64,000 nucleotides of DNA, from the NCBI RefSeq assembly GCF_047654785.1, contig NZ_JASGKQ010000002.1, positions 930,001 to 994,000 on the forward strand, written 5' to 3'. The notes under the pieces were generated by a model, which saw nothing but the letters and a program-made list of their open reading frames with translations, searched no databases and was not told where the DNA came from. Made by a program: the position numbers and the translations under genes. Numbering within the stretch: position 1 is the first letter of the stretch; each line of letters begins with the position of its first letter. Of the stretch, positions 1 to 8,743 are shown piece after piece. This DNA comes from Pelomonas sp047654785. Lineage in GTDB: Bacteria; Pseudomonadota; Gammaproteobacteria; Burkholderiales; Burkholderiaceae_C.

Positions 1-999
1 GGCAGGCTGAGCGCGGTGGCCGTGCTGCCGCCGGGGCTGGGCGCGCAGGCGGGCCGCGCGATGTTCGGCGGCCCCAAGCCCGAGATCGTGCTGTACCACG
101 ACCCCTCCCAGCCCGCCGTGCTCGCCGTCGTGCGCGGCCTGCTCGCGCAGACGCTGATGCAGGAGGTCAGCCGCGCCACCTTCAGCCCGGCCGGGCTGGA
201 CGACATGGCGCGCCAGGTGCGCGACGGCGCCGGCCTGCCCGGGCCGCAGCGCGACGAGCTCGTGAAGATGTTCGACGCCATCGCCCGCGTGCAGCATGGC
301 ATGCCGGGCGCGTCGGCCCCCGGCGCGGCGGGGCTGTCGCTGCCCTACGCGACCCGCGAGGTCGAGGCGGTGCCGGCCGCCGCCAACGCCGCGCCGGTGG
401 CCTACAACAGCTATGCGCACGCGTTCGCCGGCATGGGCGTGCAGTTCATCCTGATGGCCGGCGTGGACCTGGCCGTCGGCCTGCTGCTGATGCGCCGCCT
501 GGGCCTGTGGCAGCGGCTGCGCGCGGCGCCGCTGTCGCGCGCGCAGCTGCTGGGCAGCCGCATCGCCGCCGGCACGCTGATCTCGCTGATCGTCTTCGCC
601 GTCATCTACGCGGTGGCCATCGCGGCCTTCGGCGTGCGGGTGCTGGGCAGCGTGGCGGGCTTCGCGCTGGTGCTGTTGTGCTTCTCGCTGCTGACGGCCA
701 GCTTCGGCCTGCTGGTGGCGGCGCTGGGCCGCACGCCGGAGGCCACGCGCGGCCTGGCCATCCTGGCCACGCTGCTGATGGTGATGCTGGGCGGCGCCTG
801 GGTGCCGGCCTTCGTCTTCCCGGCCTGGCTGCAGGCCGTGTCGCTGGCCGTGCCGACGCGCTGGGCGGTGGACGCGCTGGACGCGATGACCTGGCGCGGC
901 CAGGGCTTCGCCGCGGCGCTGCCGCCCTGCGCGGTGATGCTGGGCTTCAGCGCGGCCTTCGCGGCGCTCGCGGTGTGGCGCTTCCGCTGGGAGGAATGA
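1..999 (+). CDS. ABC-2 type transporter permease, 5'-truncated
   Basis: The reading frame is open from the first base of the window, so the true start lies upstream and about 333 codons are visible. The visible part begins in an extracytoplasmic segment that reads like the large loop of ABC-2 permeases. From about residue 140 it runs into five to six hydrophobic helices, with the polar stretch LGLWQRLRAAPLSRAQLLGS between the first and second, as usual in this family. It ends in a short cytoplasmic tail, FRWEE. Such permeases pair with an ATPase, expected just upstream outside the window, to export drugs, lipids or polysaccharide. The substrate cannot be told from this part. Confidence 0.8.
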   Translation, partial: GRLSAVAVLPPGLGAQAGRAMFGGPKPEIVLYHDPSQPAVLAVVRGLLAQTLMQEVSRATFSPAGLDDMARQVRDGAGLPGPQRDELVKMFDAIARVQHGMPGASAPGAAGLSLPYATREVEAVPAAANAAPVAYNSYAHAFAGMGVQFILMAGVDLAVGLLLMRRLGLWQRLRAAPLSRAQLLGSRIAAGTLISLIVFAVIYAVAIAAFGVRVLGSVAGFALVLLCFSLLTASFGLLVAALGRTPEATRGLAILATLLMVMLGGAWVPAFVFPAWLQAVSLAVPTRWAVDALDAMTWRGQGFAAALPPCAVMLGFSAAFAALAVWRFRWEE

Positions 1000-1053
1000 G
1001 CGCGTCCTGCCGGTGACAGCGCCCGCGCGCGCCGCTGCCCAGAATCCGCGCCC

Positions 1054-1860
1054 ATGCCGCACGACTTCGACGCCGCCCTCCGCCTCGCGCCCCAGGGCGA
1101 CCACCGCTTCGCCGGGGCCACGCACCCGGCCTACGCCAACATGGTGGGCCCCTACGGCGGCGTCACCGCCGCCGTGCTGCTGAACGCCGCGCTGCAGCAC
1201 CCGCAGCGCCTGGGCGACCCGATCGCGCTGACCGTCAACTTCGCCGCGCCGCTGGCCGACGGCGGCTTCGAGGTGGAGGCGCGGCCGGTGCGCACCAACC
1301 GCTCCACGCAGCATTGGCAGCTGACGCTGACGCAGGGCGGCGAGGCGGCGGCCACCGGCACGGCCGTGTTCGCCGCGCGGCGCGACACCTGGTCCGCGCC
1401 CGAGGCCGAGTTCCCGGCCGACATGCCGGCCGCCGCCGGCCTCGCGCGCCTGTCCGGCGGGGGCGCGCCGCCCTGGACGCAGCGCTACGACATGCGCTTC
1501 GCTCCCGGCGAGGCGCCGCGCCTGGACGGCCGCCTGCAGCCGCATTCGCGCAGCCGGCTCTGGGTGCGCGACGAGCCGCCGCGGCCGCTGGACTTCGCGT
1601 CGCTGGCCGCGATCTGCGACTGCTTCTTCCCGCGCATCTTCGTGCGCCGCGGCCAGCCGGCGCCGATCGGCACCGTGTCGCTGACCTGCTTCTTCCACGC
1701 CGACGCCGCGCTGCTGGCCGCGCAGGGCGAGCGCCACCTGCTCGGCTGCGCCCGGGGGCTGAACTTCCGCCGCGGCTATTTCGACCAGAGCGCCGAGGTC
1801 TGGAGCGACGACGGCCAGCTGCTCGCGAGCACGCACCAGATGGTCTATTACCGCGAGTGA
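1054..1860 (+). CDS. Acyl-CoA thioesterase, double hot-dog (TesB-like) family
   Basis: This 268-residue protein has the layout of the acyl-CoA thioesterase family that carries two hot-dog folds. The N-terminal half has HPAYANMVGPYGGVTAAVLL, in which the helix after GPYGG is the usual acyl-pocket helix, followed by strand-rich LTVNFAAPL. The second half contains DFASLAAICDCFFPR and TVSLTCFFH, the matching positions of the second fold. Expected activity is hydrolysis of acyl-CoA to free acid and CoA in the cytoplasm; chain length is unknown. It stands alone between a transporter and tsaB. The ATG is preceded by no strong ribosome binding site, but the family N-terminus fits this start. Confidence 0.75.
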   Translation: MPHDFDAALRLAPQGDHRFAGATHPAYANMVGPYGGVTAAVLLNAALQHPQRLGDPIALTVNFAAPLADGGFEVEARPVRTNRSTQHWQLTLTQGGEAAATGTAVFAARRDTWSAPEAEFPADMPAAAGLARLSGGGAPPWTQRYDMRFAPGEAPRLDGRLQPHSRSRLWVRDEPPRPLDFASLAAICDCFFPRIFVRRGQPAPIGTVSLTCFFHADAALLAAQGERHLLGCARGLNFRRGYFDQSAEVWSDDGQLLASTHQMVYYRE

Positions 1861-1901
1861 GGCGGCCCCGTCGGCGCGGGCCCCGACGGTAAACTGCCCC
1901 G

Positions 1902-2585
1902 ATGCCCGTTTTGCTCGCCCTCGACAGCGCCACCGACACGATGTCCCTGGCCCTCGTGGCGCCCGGGCAGACCCAGCTGTTCGAGGCTGCGGGCGGCGCC
2001 CAGGCCTCGGCGCGCCTGCTGCCGGAGGCCCGGGCCCTGCTGGCCCGCGCCGGGCTGGCCCTGCAGGCGCTGGACGGCATCGCCTTCGGCCAGGGCCCCG
2101 GCGCCTTCACCGGCCTGCGCACCGCCTGCGCGGTGGCCCAGGGCCTGGCCTTCGGGCTCGGCAAGCCGGTGCTCGCCATCGACAGCCTGATGCTGGTGGC
2201 CGAGGACGCCCGTGCGCAAGGCGCGGGCGACGACGTCTGGGTGGCGATGGACGCCCGCATCGGCGAGATCTACGCGGCCCGCTACCGCTGGGCGGGTGGT
2301 GCCTGGCAGGTCGCCGAGCCGCCGGCCCTGTACCGGCCCGAGGCGCTGGCCGCGCATTGGGGCGAGCCGGCCGCCGTGGCCGGCACCGCGCTGGCCGAAT
2401 ACGCCGCCGCGCTGGGCCCGGTGCCGCGTGCCTGGCCGCAGGCCCGCTCGCGCGCCGCCGCGCTGGGCGCGCTGGCGCTGGCCGCCTGGCAGCGCGGCGA
2501 GGCGCGCGACGCCGCCGAGGCCCTGCCGGTCTACGTGCGCGACAAGGTGGCGCTGACCACCGCCGAGCGAGAGCAACGGCGATGA
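1902..2585 (+). CDS. tsaB: tRNA threonylcarbamoyladenosine biosynthesis protein TsaB
   Basis: TsaB is the partner that activates TsaD in the complex making N6-threonylcarbamoyladenosine at position 37 of ANN-decoding tRNAs. The N-terminus LLALDSATDTMSLAL and the stretch FGQGPGAFTGLRTACAVAQG are diagnostic of the ASKHA-fold TsaB family. The length of 227 residues is typical. It heads the tsaB-rimI-udg order conserved in betaproteobacteria. About 235 bases separate it from rimI, largely occupied by a dispersed hairpin repeat, which is a wider gap than usual for this cluster. Confidence 0.93.
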   Translation: MPVLLALDSATDTMSLALVAPGQTQLFEAAGGAQASARLLPEARALLARAGLALQALDGIAFGQGPGAFTGLRTACAVAQGLAFGLGKPVLAIDSLMLVAEDARAQGAGDDVWVAMDARIGEIYAARYRWAGGAWQVAEPPALYRPEALAAHWGEPAAVAGTALAEYAAALGPVPRAWPQARSRAAALGALALAAWQRGEARDAAEALPVYVRDKVALTTAEREQRR

Positions 2586-2697
2586 AGCCCCTCGTCCAAG
2601 GAGTACCTTGGCCGGCCTTGCAGGCCGCGCTGCGGCTTGCGCCGCAGCCCTTCGCCAGGCATGCCGCGCCCACCGGGCGCGGCGTGTCCGGGCTCAG

Positions 2698-2786
2698 CCC
2701 CCTCGGGGACGGCGATGCTCGCGGCATCGAGCCGCTCGCACATCGCCGGCGCGGGCCGGCTTGGGAGCGGCCCGGCGCTTGGCCCG
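2698..2786. repeat. Dispersed intergenic hairpin repeat, copy A
   Basis: A GC-rich element between tsaB and rimI closely matches 30800-30889. Shared landmarks in order are a CCCTCGGGGAC/CCCGAGGGGAC head, GGCGATG, an arm-loop-arm ending CGCTCGCACATCGCC, then CGGCTTGGGAGCGGCCCGGC and a final GGCCCG. In this copy the inverted repeat is imperfect. A nearby 41-base stretch with the palindrome-like TGCCATGCGTGGCA follows directly. Sequence of this kind is scattered between genes in Burkholderiales genomes; no transposase or coding capacity is visible. Confidence 0.6.
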
Positions 2787-2820
2787 CAAGTGCCATGCGT
2801 GGCATGGCGGGGCTGCTTCC

Positions 2821-3303
2821 ATGAGCGCCCTGCTGGAGTCCGGCTTGCCGCCCTTCGAGGCGTCCGGCATGCGGGTGGCGGACCTGACCGAGGTGATGGC
2901 CGCCGAGCGGCAGGCCTACCCGGTGCCGTGGACGCATGGCAACTTCGTCGATTCGCTGGCCGCCGGCTACCCGGCCGAGGTGCTGCGCGGGCCGCGCGCG
3001 GCGCTGCTGGGCTACTGGGTGGCCATGCCGGGCGTGGACGAGATGCACCTGCTCAACATCACCGTCGCGCCGCCCTGGCAGGGCCGCGGCCTGGCCGTGG
3101 CGATGCTGGAGCGGCTGGTGGCCGCGTGCCGGCAGCGCGGGCTGGCGCAGCTGTGGCTGGAGGTGCGCGTGAGCAACCAGCGCGCCCGCGACGTGTACCG
3201 CCGCTACGGCTTCGCCGAGGTCGGCCGGCGCCGCGCCTACTACCCGGTGCGCCAGGGGCCGCGCGAGGACGCGGTGCTGATGAGCCTGGCGGTGCGGCCA
3301 TGA
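2821..3303 (+). CDS. rimI: Ribosomal protein bS18 N-terminal alanine acetyltransferase RimI
   Basis: A 160-residue GNAT acetyltransferase. The acetyl-CoA binding motif A reads LLNITVAPPWQGRGLAVAML, with the family Q/R-x-x-G-x-A loop as QGRGLA. The C-terminal part has LEVRVSNQRARDVYRRYGF followed by GRRRAYYP, as in RimI. The family role is N-terminal acetylation of ribosomal protein S18. The frame is open further upstream through the repeat element, but the ATG at 2821 gives the family length and the upstream part looks like translated repeat. The stop overlaps the next start as ATGA. Confidence 0.9.
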   Translation: MSALLESGLPPFEASGMRVADLTEVMAAERQAYPVPWTHGNFVDSLAAGYPAEVLRGPRAALLGYWVAMPGVDEMHLLNITVAPPWQGRGLAVAMLERLVAACRQRGLAQLWLEVRVSNQRARDVYRRYGFAEVGRRRAYYPVRQGPREDAVLMSLAVRP

Positions 3304-4088
3304 GCTGGGACGGGCGCCAGCGGGCGATGCTCGCGGAGATGGGCTACCGGCTGCCGCCGGCGGCCGTGGAGGCTGCCGAGGCCGTGCAGGAGGACCGGGA
3401 CCGCCCGCGCGAAGACGTCGCCGTCGCGCCGCCGCCGCCCGCCGCGCGCCCGGCCGCGCCGGCGCCGGCACCCGTGCGCGGGCCGGTGCCCGGCCCCGCC
3501 GCGCCGCCATCGGACCTGGCCGCGCTGGACCTCGCCGCGCTGCGCGAGGCGGTGCTCGCCGGCCAGGCCTGCGGCGGCGCGTGCGAGCACCGCATCCACC
3601 TGTTCGGCCGGGGCGCGCTGCCGCGGGCGGACTGGCTGGTGGTGGCCGACGCGCCGGCCGAGGCCGACGAGGGCGCGGGCGAACTGCTGGCCGGCGACGC
3701 CGGGCGGCTGCTGGAGCGCATGCTGCGCGCCGCCGGCCAGCGCCTGGACGGGGAGGGCGCCACCGCTTTCCTCGCGCCGCTGGTGCCGGGCCGGGCGCCG
3801 CGCGGCCGGCCGCCGCAGCCGGCCGAGGCGGAGGCCGGCGAGGCGGTGCTGGCGCGGCTGGCAGAGCTGCTGCAGCCGCGCCTGCTGCTGGCCATCGGCC
3901 CGCTGGCCGCGCGCCGGCTCACCGGCCTGGCCGATCCGCTGGGCCGGCTGCGCGGCCGCGTGCACAGCTGGCGTGGCCTGCCGGTGGTGGCGACCTATGC
4001 GCCGGCCTACCTGCTGCGCTCCCCGGCCGACAAGGCCGGCGCGTGGGACGACCTGTGCCTGGCCCGCCGCACGGTGGCCGCGCCGTGA
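3300..4088 (+). CDS. Uracil-DNA glycosylase family 4-like protein, probably catalytically degenerate
   Basis: Position after tsaB and rimI, the overall fold signature and the C-terminal GRLRGRVHSWRGLPVV / PAYLLRSPADKAGAWDDL identify the family-4 uracil-DNA glycosylase usually found here. Key residues are missing. The GEAPG water-activating loop reads ADAPA (residues 116-120). The active-site His of TYHPAYLL is Ala234. Of the four iron-sulfur cysteines only Cys91 and Cys95 remain; the KCRPP-region and second-pair cysteines are replaced (LVPGRAPRGR, EAGEAVL). Residues 40-75 are a Pro/Ala-rich linker. Length is 262 residues. It overlaps rimI and the next gene by 4 bases. The fold is likely kept while glycosylase activity is doubtful; this is inference. 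Confidence 0.8.
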   Translation: MSWDGRQRAMLAEMGYRLPPAAVEAAEAVQEDRDRPREDVAVAPPPPAARPAAPAPAPVRGPVPGPAAPPSDLAALDLAALREAVLAGQACGGACEHRIHLFGRGALPRADWLVVADAPAEADEGAGELLAGDAGRLLERMLRAAGQRLDGEGATAFLAPLVPGRAPRGRPPQPAEAEAGEAVLARLAELLQPRLLLAIGPLAARRLTGLADPLGRLRGRVHSWRGLPVVATYAPAYLLRSPADKAGAWDDLCLARRTVAAP

Positions 4089-6181
4089 GCCCCGCCCGCC
4101 CGCCCGCCGACCCCGAGCGCCAGACGCTGGATGCGCTGCGCTTCCGCATGCTGGCCGACCACCTGCCGGCGTGGATCGCGCTGTACGGCGCGGCCGACCA
4201 CTGCTGCCTGTTCGCCAACCGCGGCTATGCCGAGGCCTTCGGGCAGACGCAGGACAGCATCGTCGGCAAGCATTACAGCGAGATCGTCGGCGCCGAGGCC
4301 TATGCGTGGGTGCGGTCGAGGGTGGACCAGGTGGTGCGCGAGCGCCGGCCGGTGGTGTACGAGCGCGAGCTGCCGCAGCCCGGCGGCCAGGCGGTCTGCC
4401 TGGAGATCGACCTGATCCCGCAGTTCGACGATGACGACGAGGGCGGCGCGCTGCTGGGCAGCTGGGTGCTGGTGTACGACATCACGCGCCACCGCCGCAT
4501 CGAGCAGAAGCTGCGCGAGTCCGAGGCGCGGCTGGACAAGTTCATGCAGGCCACGGTGGAGGGCATCCTGTTCCACCGCGACGGCTACATCACCGACGTG
4601 AACCCGCCGCTGTGCGAGCTGACGGGCTGGCCGGCCGAGGCGCTGGTCGGCCGCCACGTGCTGTCCTACGTCGCGGAGGACGAGCTGCCCAAGGTGCGCG
4701 AGGTGATGCAGCAGCGCCAGGAGCTGCACTACGAGACCGCCATCCTGCACCGCGACGGCTCGCGCCTGCCGGTGGAGCTGATCATGCGCACGCTGGTGCG
4801 CGACGGCGAGACGCTGCGCATGGCCGTGGTGCGCGACATCCGCGACCGCCTCGCCAGCGAGGCGCGCATCCAGCACCTGGCCCACCACGACGCGCTGACC
4901 GGCCTGCTCAACCGCGCCGCCTTCATGGAGCGCATGGCCGCGCTGCTCAAGCGCGCCGAGAGCCAGGGCGAGATGCTGGCGCTGCTGTTCGTGGACCTGG
5001 ACAACTTCAAGCGCGTCAACGACTCGCTGGGCCACCTGGCCGGCGACCGCGTGCTCACCACCGTCGCCGAGCGGCTGGTGGGGTCGCTGCGCGACAGCGA
5101 CCTCGTGGGCCGCTTCGGCGGCGACGAGTTCGTCGTGCTGCTGACCGACGTGACCGGCTACGCGGACGTGGTGGTCGTGCTGGAGGCGCTGCTGTCCGTC
5201 GTCGAGGTGCCGGTGAAGCCCGGCGGCCGCGCGCTGTGCGTCACGCCGTCGATCGGCGTGGCCGTGTTCCCCGAGCACGGCCGCCAGGCCGACGAGCTGA
5301 TCCAGCATGCCGACACGGCCATGTACAGCGCCAAGGCGCGCGGCCGCGCGACCTTCCAGTTCTTCGAGCCCGCGCTGGCCGAGACCGCCTATGCCGACCT
5401 GGTGCTGGAGGCCGAGCTGGCCCAGGGCCTGACGCGCAACGAGTTCGAGCTGTTCTTCCAGCCCCAGGTGGACGCGGCGACCGGCCGGCTCTGCGGCGCC
5501 GAGGCGCTGCTGCGCTGGCGCCACCCGCAGCGCGGGCTGCTGGGGCCGGACGCCTTCATCTTCGTCGCCGAGCGCCACCGGCTGATGCTGTCGCTGGGCG
5601 AGTGGGTGCTGCGCGAGGCCGCCGCCACGGCGCGCCGCTGGCGCGAGCAGGGCCTGAAGGGCTTCGCCGCGGGCGACGACCCGGTGCGCATCGCCGTCAA
5701 CCTGTCGCGCATGCAGTTCAACCTCGACGATTTCGCCGCCGCCGTCCAGCGCGTGCTGCTGGAGGCCGGCGCCCAGGGCCGCTGGCTGGAGCTGGAGCTG
5801 ACCGAGCGCATGCTGATCGAAGACATCGAGCATGCGCCGGCCACGCTGGCCGCCCTGCGCGCGCTGGGGCTGACGGTGTCGGTGGACGACTTCGGCACCG
5901 GCTACACCTCGCTGGCCCACCTGACCGAGCTGCCGCTGGACAAGCTCAAGATCGACCAGAGCTTCGTCGCCCGGCTGCCCGGCGACCCGGGCGCGCAGGC
6001 CATCACGCGCGCCATCGTGCAGATGGCCGTGGGCCTGGGCCTGACCGTCGCCGCCGAGGGCGTGCGCAGTGCCGCGCAGTGGCAGCTGCTGGCCGGCTGG
6101 GGCTGCCAGCAGATGCAGGGCGAGCGCGTGGGGCTGCCGATGGCCTCGGCCGAGTTCGAGGCCTGGGTGGGCGCGCGATGA
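4085..6181 (+). CDS. PAS-PAS-GGDEF-EAL cyclic-di-GMP signalling protein
   Basis: About 698 residues from a GTG that overlaps the preceding stop as GTGA. Two PAS domains (about residues 20-140 and 150-260) are followed by a GGDEF domain and an EAL domain. The diguanylate cyclase motif is intact (RFGGDEFVVLL, about residues 343-353). The phosphodiesterase signature is also intact: EALLRW at residue 473, DDFGTGYTSLAHL, and LDKLKIDQSFV. The protein could therefore both make and break c-di-GMP, or one domain may regulate the other. No membrane segment is seen, so it is probably a cytoplasmic sensor. A start at ATG 4131 is possible but would trim the first PAS only slightly. Confidence 0.9.
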   Translation: MSPARPPADPERQTLDALRFRMLADHLPAWIALYGAADHCCLFANRGYAEAFGQTQDSIVGKHYSEIVGAEAYAWVRSRVDQVVRERRPVVYERELPQPGGQAVCLEIDLIPQFDDDDEGGALLGSWVLVYDITRHRRIEQKLRESEARLDKFMQATVEGILFHRDGYITDVNPPLCELTGWPAEALVGRHVLSYVAEDELPKVREVMQQRQELHYETAILHRDGSRLPVELIMRTLVRDGETLRMAVVRDIRDRLASEARIQHLAHHDALTGLLNRAAFMERMAALLKRAESQGEMLALLFVDLDNFKRVNDSLGHLAGDRVLTTVAERLVGSLRDSDLVGRFGGDEFVVLLTDVTGYADVVVVLEALLSVVEVPVKPGGRALCVTPSIGVAVFPEHGRQADELIQHADTAMYSAKARGRATFQFFEPALAETAYADLVLEAELAQGLTRNEFELFFQPQVDAATGRLCGAEALLRWRHPQRGLLGPDAFIFVAERHRLMLSLGEWVLREAAATARRWREQGLKGFAAGDDPVRIAVNLSRMQFNLDDFAAAVQRVLLEAGAQGRWLELELTERMLIEDIEHAPATLAALRALGLTVSVDDFGTGYTSLAHLTELPLDKLKIDQSFVARLPGDPGAQAITRAIVQMAVGLGLTVAAEGVRSAAQWQLLAGWGCQQMQGERVGLPMASAEFEAWVGAR

Positions 6182-7257
6182 GCCTGGCGGCGCTGATCCA
6201 CGCCGAGATCGCCGCGCACGGCGGCTGGCTGCCGTTCGACCGCTTCATGAACCTGGCGCTGTACGCGCCCGGCCTGGGCTACTACGCGGGCGGGCGGCGC
6301 AAGTTCGGCCGGATGCCGGACGAGGGTTCGGACTTCGTCACCGCGCCGGAGATGTCGCCGCTGTTCGGCCGCGCGCTGGCGCGGCAGCTGGCGCAGGCGA
6401 TGGCCGCCAGCGGCTGCCGCGACGTCGTCGAGTTCGGCGCCGGCTCCGGCGCGCTGGCCGCGCAGCTGATCGCCGAGCTGGACGCGCTGGGCAGCGGGCC
6501 GGCGCGCTACCGCATCGTCGAGCTGTCCGCCGAGCTGCGCGGGCGCCAGCGCGAGCGGCTGGCGCCGTGGGCCGGCCGCGTCGAATGGCTGGACGCGCTG
6601 CCCGACGCGCTGGAGGCGGTGGTGGTCGGCAACGAGGTGCTGGACGCGATGCCGGTGCAGTTGCTCGCCTTCGACGGCCAGGTGTGGCGCGAGCGCGGCA
6701 TCGTGTCGGCGGGCGGGGGCTTCGCGTTCGTGGACCGCGACAGCCCGTTGCGCCCGCCGCTGGCGGCGGGCTTCGTGCCCGGCACCGTCACCGAGATCCA
6801 CCCGCAGGCGGAGGCCTTCGTCGCCACGCTGGCGCGCACGCTGCGGCGCGGCGCGGCGTTCTTCATCGACTACGGCTTCCCCGAGGCCGAGTACTACCTG
6901 CCGCAGCGCCACGGCGGCACGCTGATGTGCCACCAGGGCCACCGCGCCGACCCCGACCCGCTGGCGGCGGTGGGCGACAAGGACATCACCGCGCACGTCA
7001 ACTTCACCGGCATCGCGCTGGCCGGGCAGGACGCCGGCTTCACCGTGCTGGGCTACACCAGCCAGGCCCACTTCCTGCTGAACTGCGGCATCGCCGGGCT
7101 GCTGGAGGATGCGTCCCTCGCCGGGCGCGCGATGGCGCACCGGCTGCTGGCCGAGCACGAGATGGGCGAGCTGTTCAAGGTGATCGGCTTCGCGCCGGAG
7201 GGCGGCGCCTTCGAGGCGCTGGGGTTCGCGCGCGGCGACCGGTCGCACAGGCTGTAG
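6178..7257 (+). CDS. SAM-dependent methyltransferase, MidA/NDUFAF7 (DUF185) family
   Basis: A 359-residue protein overlapping the preceding gene by ATGA. The N-terminus FDRFMNLALYAPGLGYYAGG is the family hallmark. The SAM-binding glycine loop is VVEFGAGSGALA, followed by VVVGNEVLDAMPVQLL and FIDYGFPEAEYY. Relatives methylate arginine in a complex I subunit in mitochondria (NDUFAF7); the bacterial substrate is not known. It is the last gene of the overlapping string that starts at rimI. Its end lies only 14 bases from the convergent gloA. Confidence 0.88.
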   Translation: MSLAALIHAEIAAHGGWLPFDRFMNLALYAPGLGYYAGGRRKFGRMPDEGSDFVTAPEMSPLFGRALARQLAQAMAASGCRDVVEFGAGSGALAAQLIAELDALGSGPARYRIVELSAELRGRQRERLAPWAGRVEWLDALPDALEAVVVGNEVLDAMPVQLLAFDGQVWRERGIVSAGGGFAFVDRDSPLRPPLAAGFVPGTVTEIHPQAEAFVATLARTLRRGAAFFIDYGFPEAEYYLPQRHGGTLMCHQGHRADPDPLAAVGDKDITAHVNFTGIALAGQDAGFTVLGYTSQAHFLLNCGIAGLLEDASLAGRAMAHRLLAEHEMGELFKVIGFAPEGGAFEALGFARGDRSHRL

Positions 7258-7271
7258 GCCGCCCCGCCGGC

Positions 7272-7706
7272 TCACCAGCTGCCGATGTTGGGCAGCGACG
7301 CCCAGGGCTCGGCCGGCGCCAGCGCGAGGCCGTCTTGCAGCAGTTCCACCGAGATGCCGTCCGGCGAGCGCACGAAGGCCATGCGGCCGTCGCGCGGCGG
7401 GCGGTTGATCGTGACGCCGTGGTCGGCCAGGCGCTGGCAGGCGGCGTAGATGTCGTCCACCGCGTAGGCCAGGTGGCCGAAGTTGCGGCCGCCGGTGTAG
7501 TGCTCGCCGCGGCCGTCGGCGTCGGGCCAGTTGTAGGTGAGCTCGACCTGGGCGTCGTCGTCGCCGGGCGCGGCCAGGTAGATCAGCGTGAAGCGGCCGG
7601 CCTCGCTCTCGTGGCGCCGGACTTCGCGCAGGCCGAGGGCGTCGCAGTAGAAGCGCAGCGAGGCGGCGACGTCCTCGACGCGGACCATGGTGTGCAGGTA
7701 TTTCAT
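7272..7706 (-). CDS. gloA: Lactoylglutathione lyase (glyoxalase I)
   Basis: GloA converts the hemithioacetal of methylglyoxal and glutathione into S-lactoylglutathione. All four metal ligands of the family are recognisable: His5 (MKYLHTMVRV), Glu in VELTYNW, His in FGHLAYAV and Glu in SVELLQ. The length of 144 residues is slightly over the usual 130-140 because of the C-terminal tail APAEPWASLPNIGSW. It is monocistronic and convergent with the methyltransferase gene, and diverges from panE with a 62-base gap. Confidence 0.93.
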   Translation of the reverse strand: MKYLHTMVRVEDVAASLRFYCDALGLREVRRHESEAGRFTLIYLAAPGDDDAQVELTYNWPDADGRGEHYTGGRNFGHLAYAVDDIYAACQRLADHGVTINRPPRDGRMAFVRSPDGISVELLQDGLALAPAEPWASLPNIGSW

Positions 7707-7768
7707 GCCGCGATTGTCGGCGCCCCCGCGCTGCGCTGGCGGCGGGGGCCCATGCGAGACTGGCCGCC

Positions 7769-8743
7769 ATGATGAAGGTCTGCATCGTCGGCCTGGGGGC
7801 CATCGGCGGCTGGCTGGCCGCGCACCTGCAGCGGGTGGACGGCGTGCAGGTCAGCGCGCTGGCGCGCGGCGCCACGCTGGCGGCGGTGCGCGAGCGCGGC
7901 CTGCGGCTGGACAGCGGCGGCGCCAGTTGGTGCGCGCCGCTGCGGGCCAGCGACGACCCGGCCGCGCTGGGCGCGCAGGACCTGGTGATCCTCGCCGTCA
8001 AGGGGCCGGCCGTCGCCGGCGTGGCCGCGCAGGTGGCGCGGCTGATGGGGCCGCGGACGCGGGTGCTGACCGCGCTGAACGGCCTGCCGTGGTGGTTCAC
8101 CGCCGGCCTGCCGGTGCCGGGCCTGGTGCTGGCGGGCGTGGACCCCGGCGGCCGCATCGCGGCGCTGCTGCCGCCCGGGCGCGTCATCGGCTGTGTGGTG
8201 CATGCCAGCTGCCTGGCCGAGTCGCCCGGGCACATCCGGCATGTGCTGGGCAACGGGCTGCTGATCGGCGAGGCCGTGGGCGGCTTGAGCCGCGCGGCGG
8301 ACGAGCTGGCCGCGCTGCTGGCGCGCGCCGGCTTCGCGGCGCGGGCGGTGGAGAACATCCAGCGCGAGGTGTTCTACAAGCTGTGGGGCAACATGACCAC
8401 CAACCCCATCTCGGCGCTGACCCGCGCGACGACCGACCGCATCCTGGCCGACGACCTGGTGCGCGAGTTCACGACGGCCATCATGGCCGAGGCCGCGCTG
8501 ATCGGCGAGCGCGTGGGCTGCCCGGTCGCGCAGACGCCGCAGGACCGGCATGCGATCACGCGCTCGCTGGGCGCGTTCAAGACCTCGATGCTGCAGGACG
8601 TGGAGGCCGGCCGCCCCCTGGAGACCGAGGCGCTGCTGGCCGCGCCGCGCGAGCTCGCGCAGCAGCTGGGCGTGGCGACGCCGATGCTGGACGCGCTGCT
8701 GGGGCTGACGCGGCTGATGGACGCCTGCCGCCCGGCCTCCTAG
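7769..8743 (+). CDS. panE: 2-dehydropantoate 2-reductase (ketopantoate reductase) family
   Basis: PanE reduces ketopantoate to pantoate with NADPH on the way to coenzyme A. The Rossmann loop is VCIVGLGAIGGWLAAHL near the N-terminus. The catalytic lysine region is FYKLWGNMTTNPISALT, followed by the family's C-terminal helical domain with KTSMLQDVEAGRPLE. Length is 324 residues. Two adjacent ATG codons (7769 and 7772) could start it. Several paralogues of this family exist in Burkholderiales, so the exact substrate is less sure than the family. The stop codons of this gene and the Lrp gene abut (TAGCTA). Confidence 0.85.
   Translation: MMKVCIVGLGAIGGWLAAHLQRVDGVQVSALARGATLAAVRERGLRLDSGGASWCAPLRASDDPAALGAQDLVILAVKGPAVAGVAAQVARLMGPRTRVLTALNGLPWWFTAGLPVPGLVLAGVDPGGRIAALLPPGRVIGCVVHASCLAESPGHIRHVLGNGLLIGEAVGGLSRAADELAALLARAGFAARAVENIQREVFYKLWGNMTTNPISALTRATTDRILADDLVREFTTAIMAEAALIGERVGCPVAQTPQDRHAITRSLGAFKTSMLQDVEAGRPLETEALLAAPRELAQQLGVATPMLDALLGLTRLMDACRPAS

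Noticed and set aside
2608..2820. N-terminal extension of rimI through the upstream gap
   Set aside because: The extension is translated repeat element with no family similarity; ATG 2821 gives the usual RimI length.
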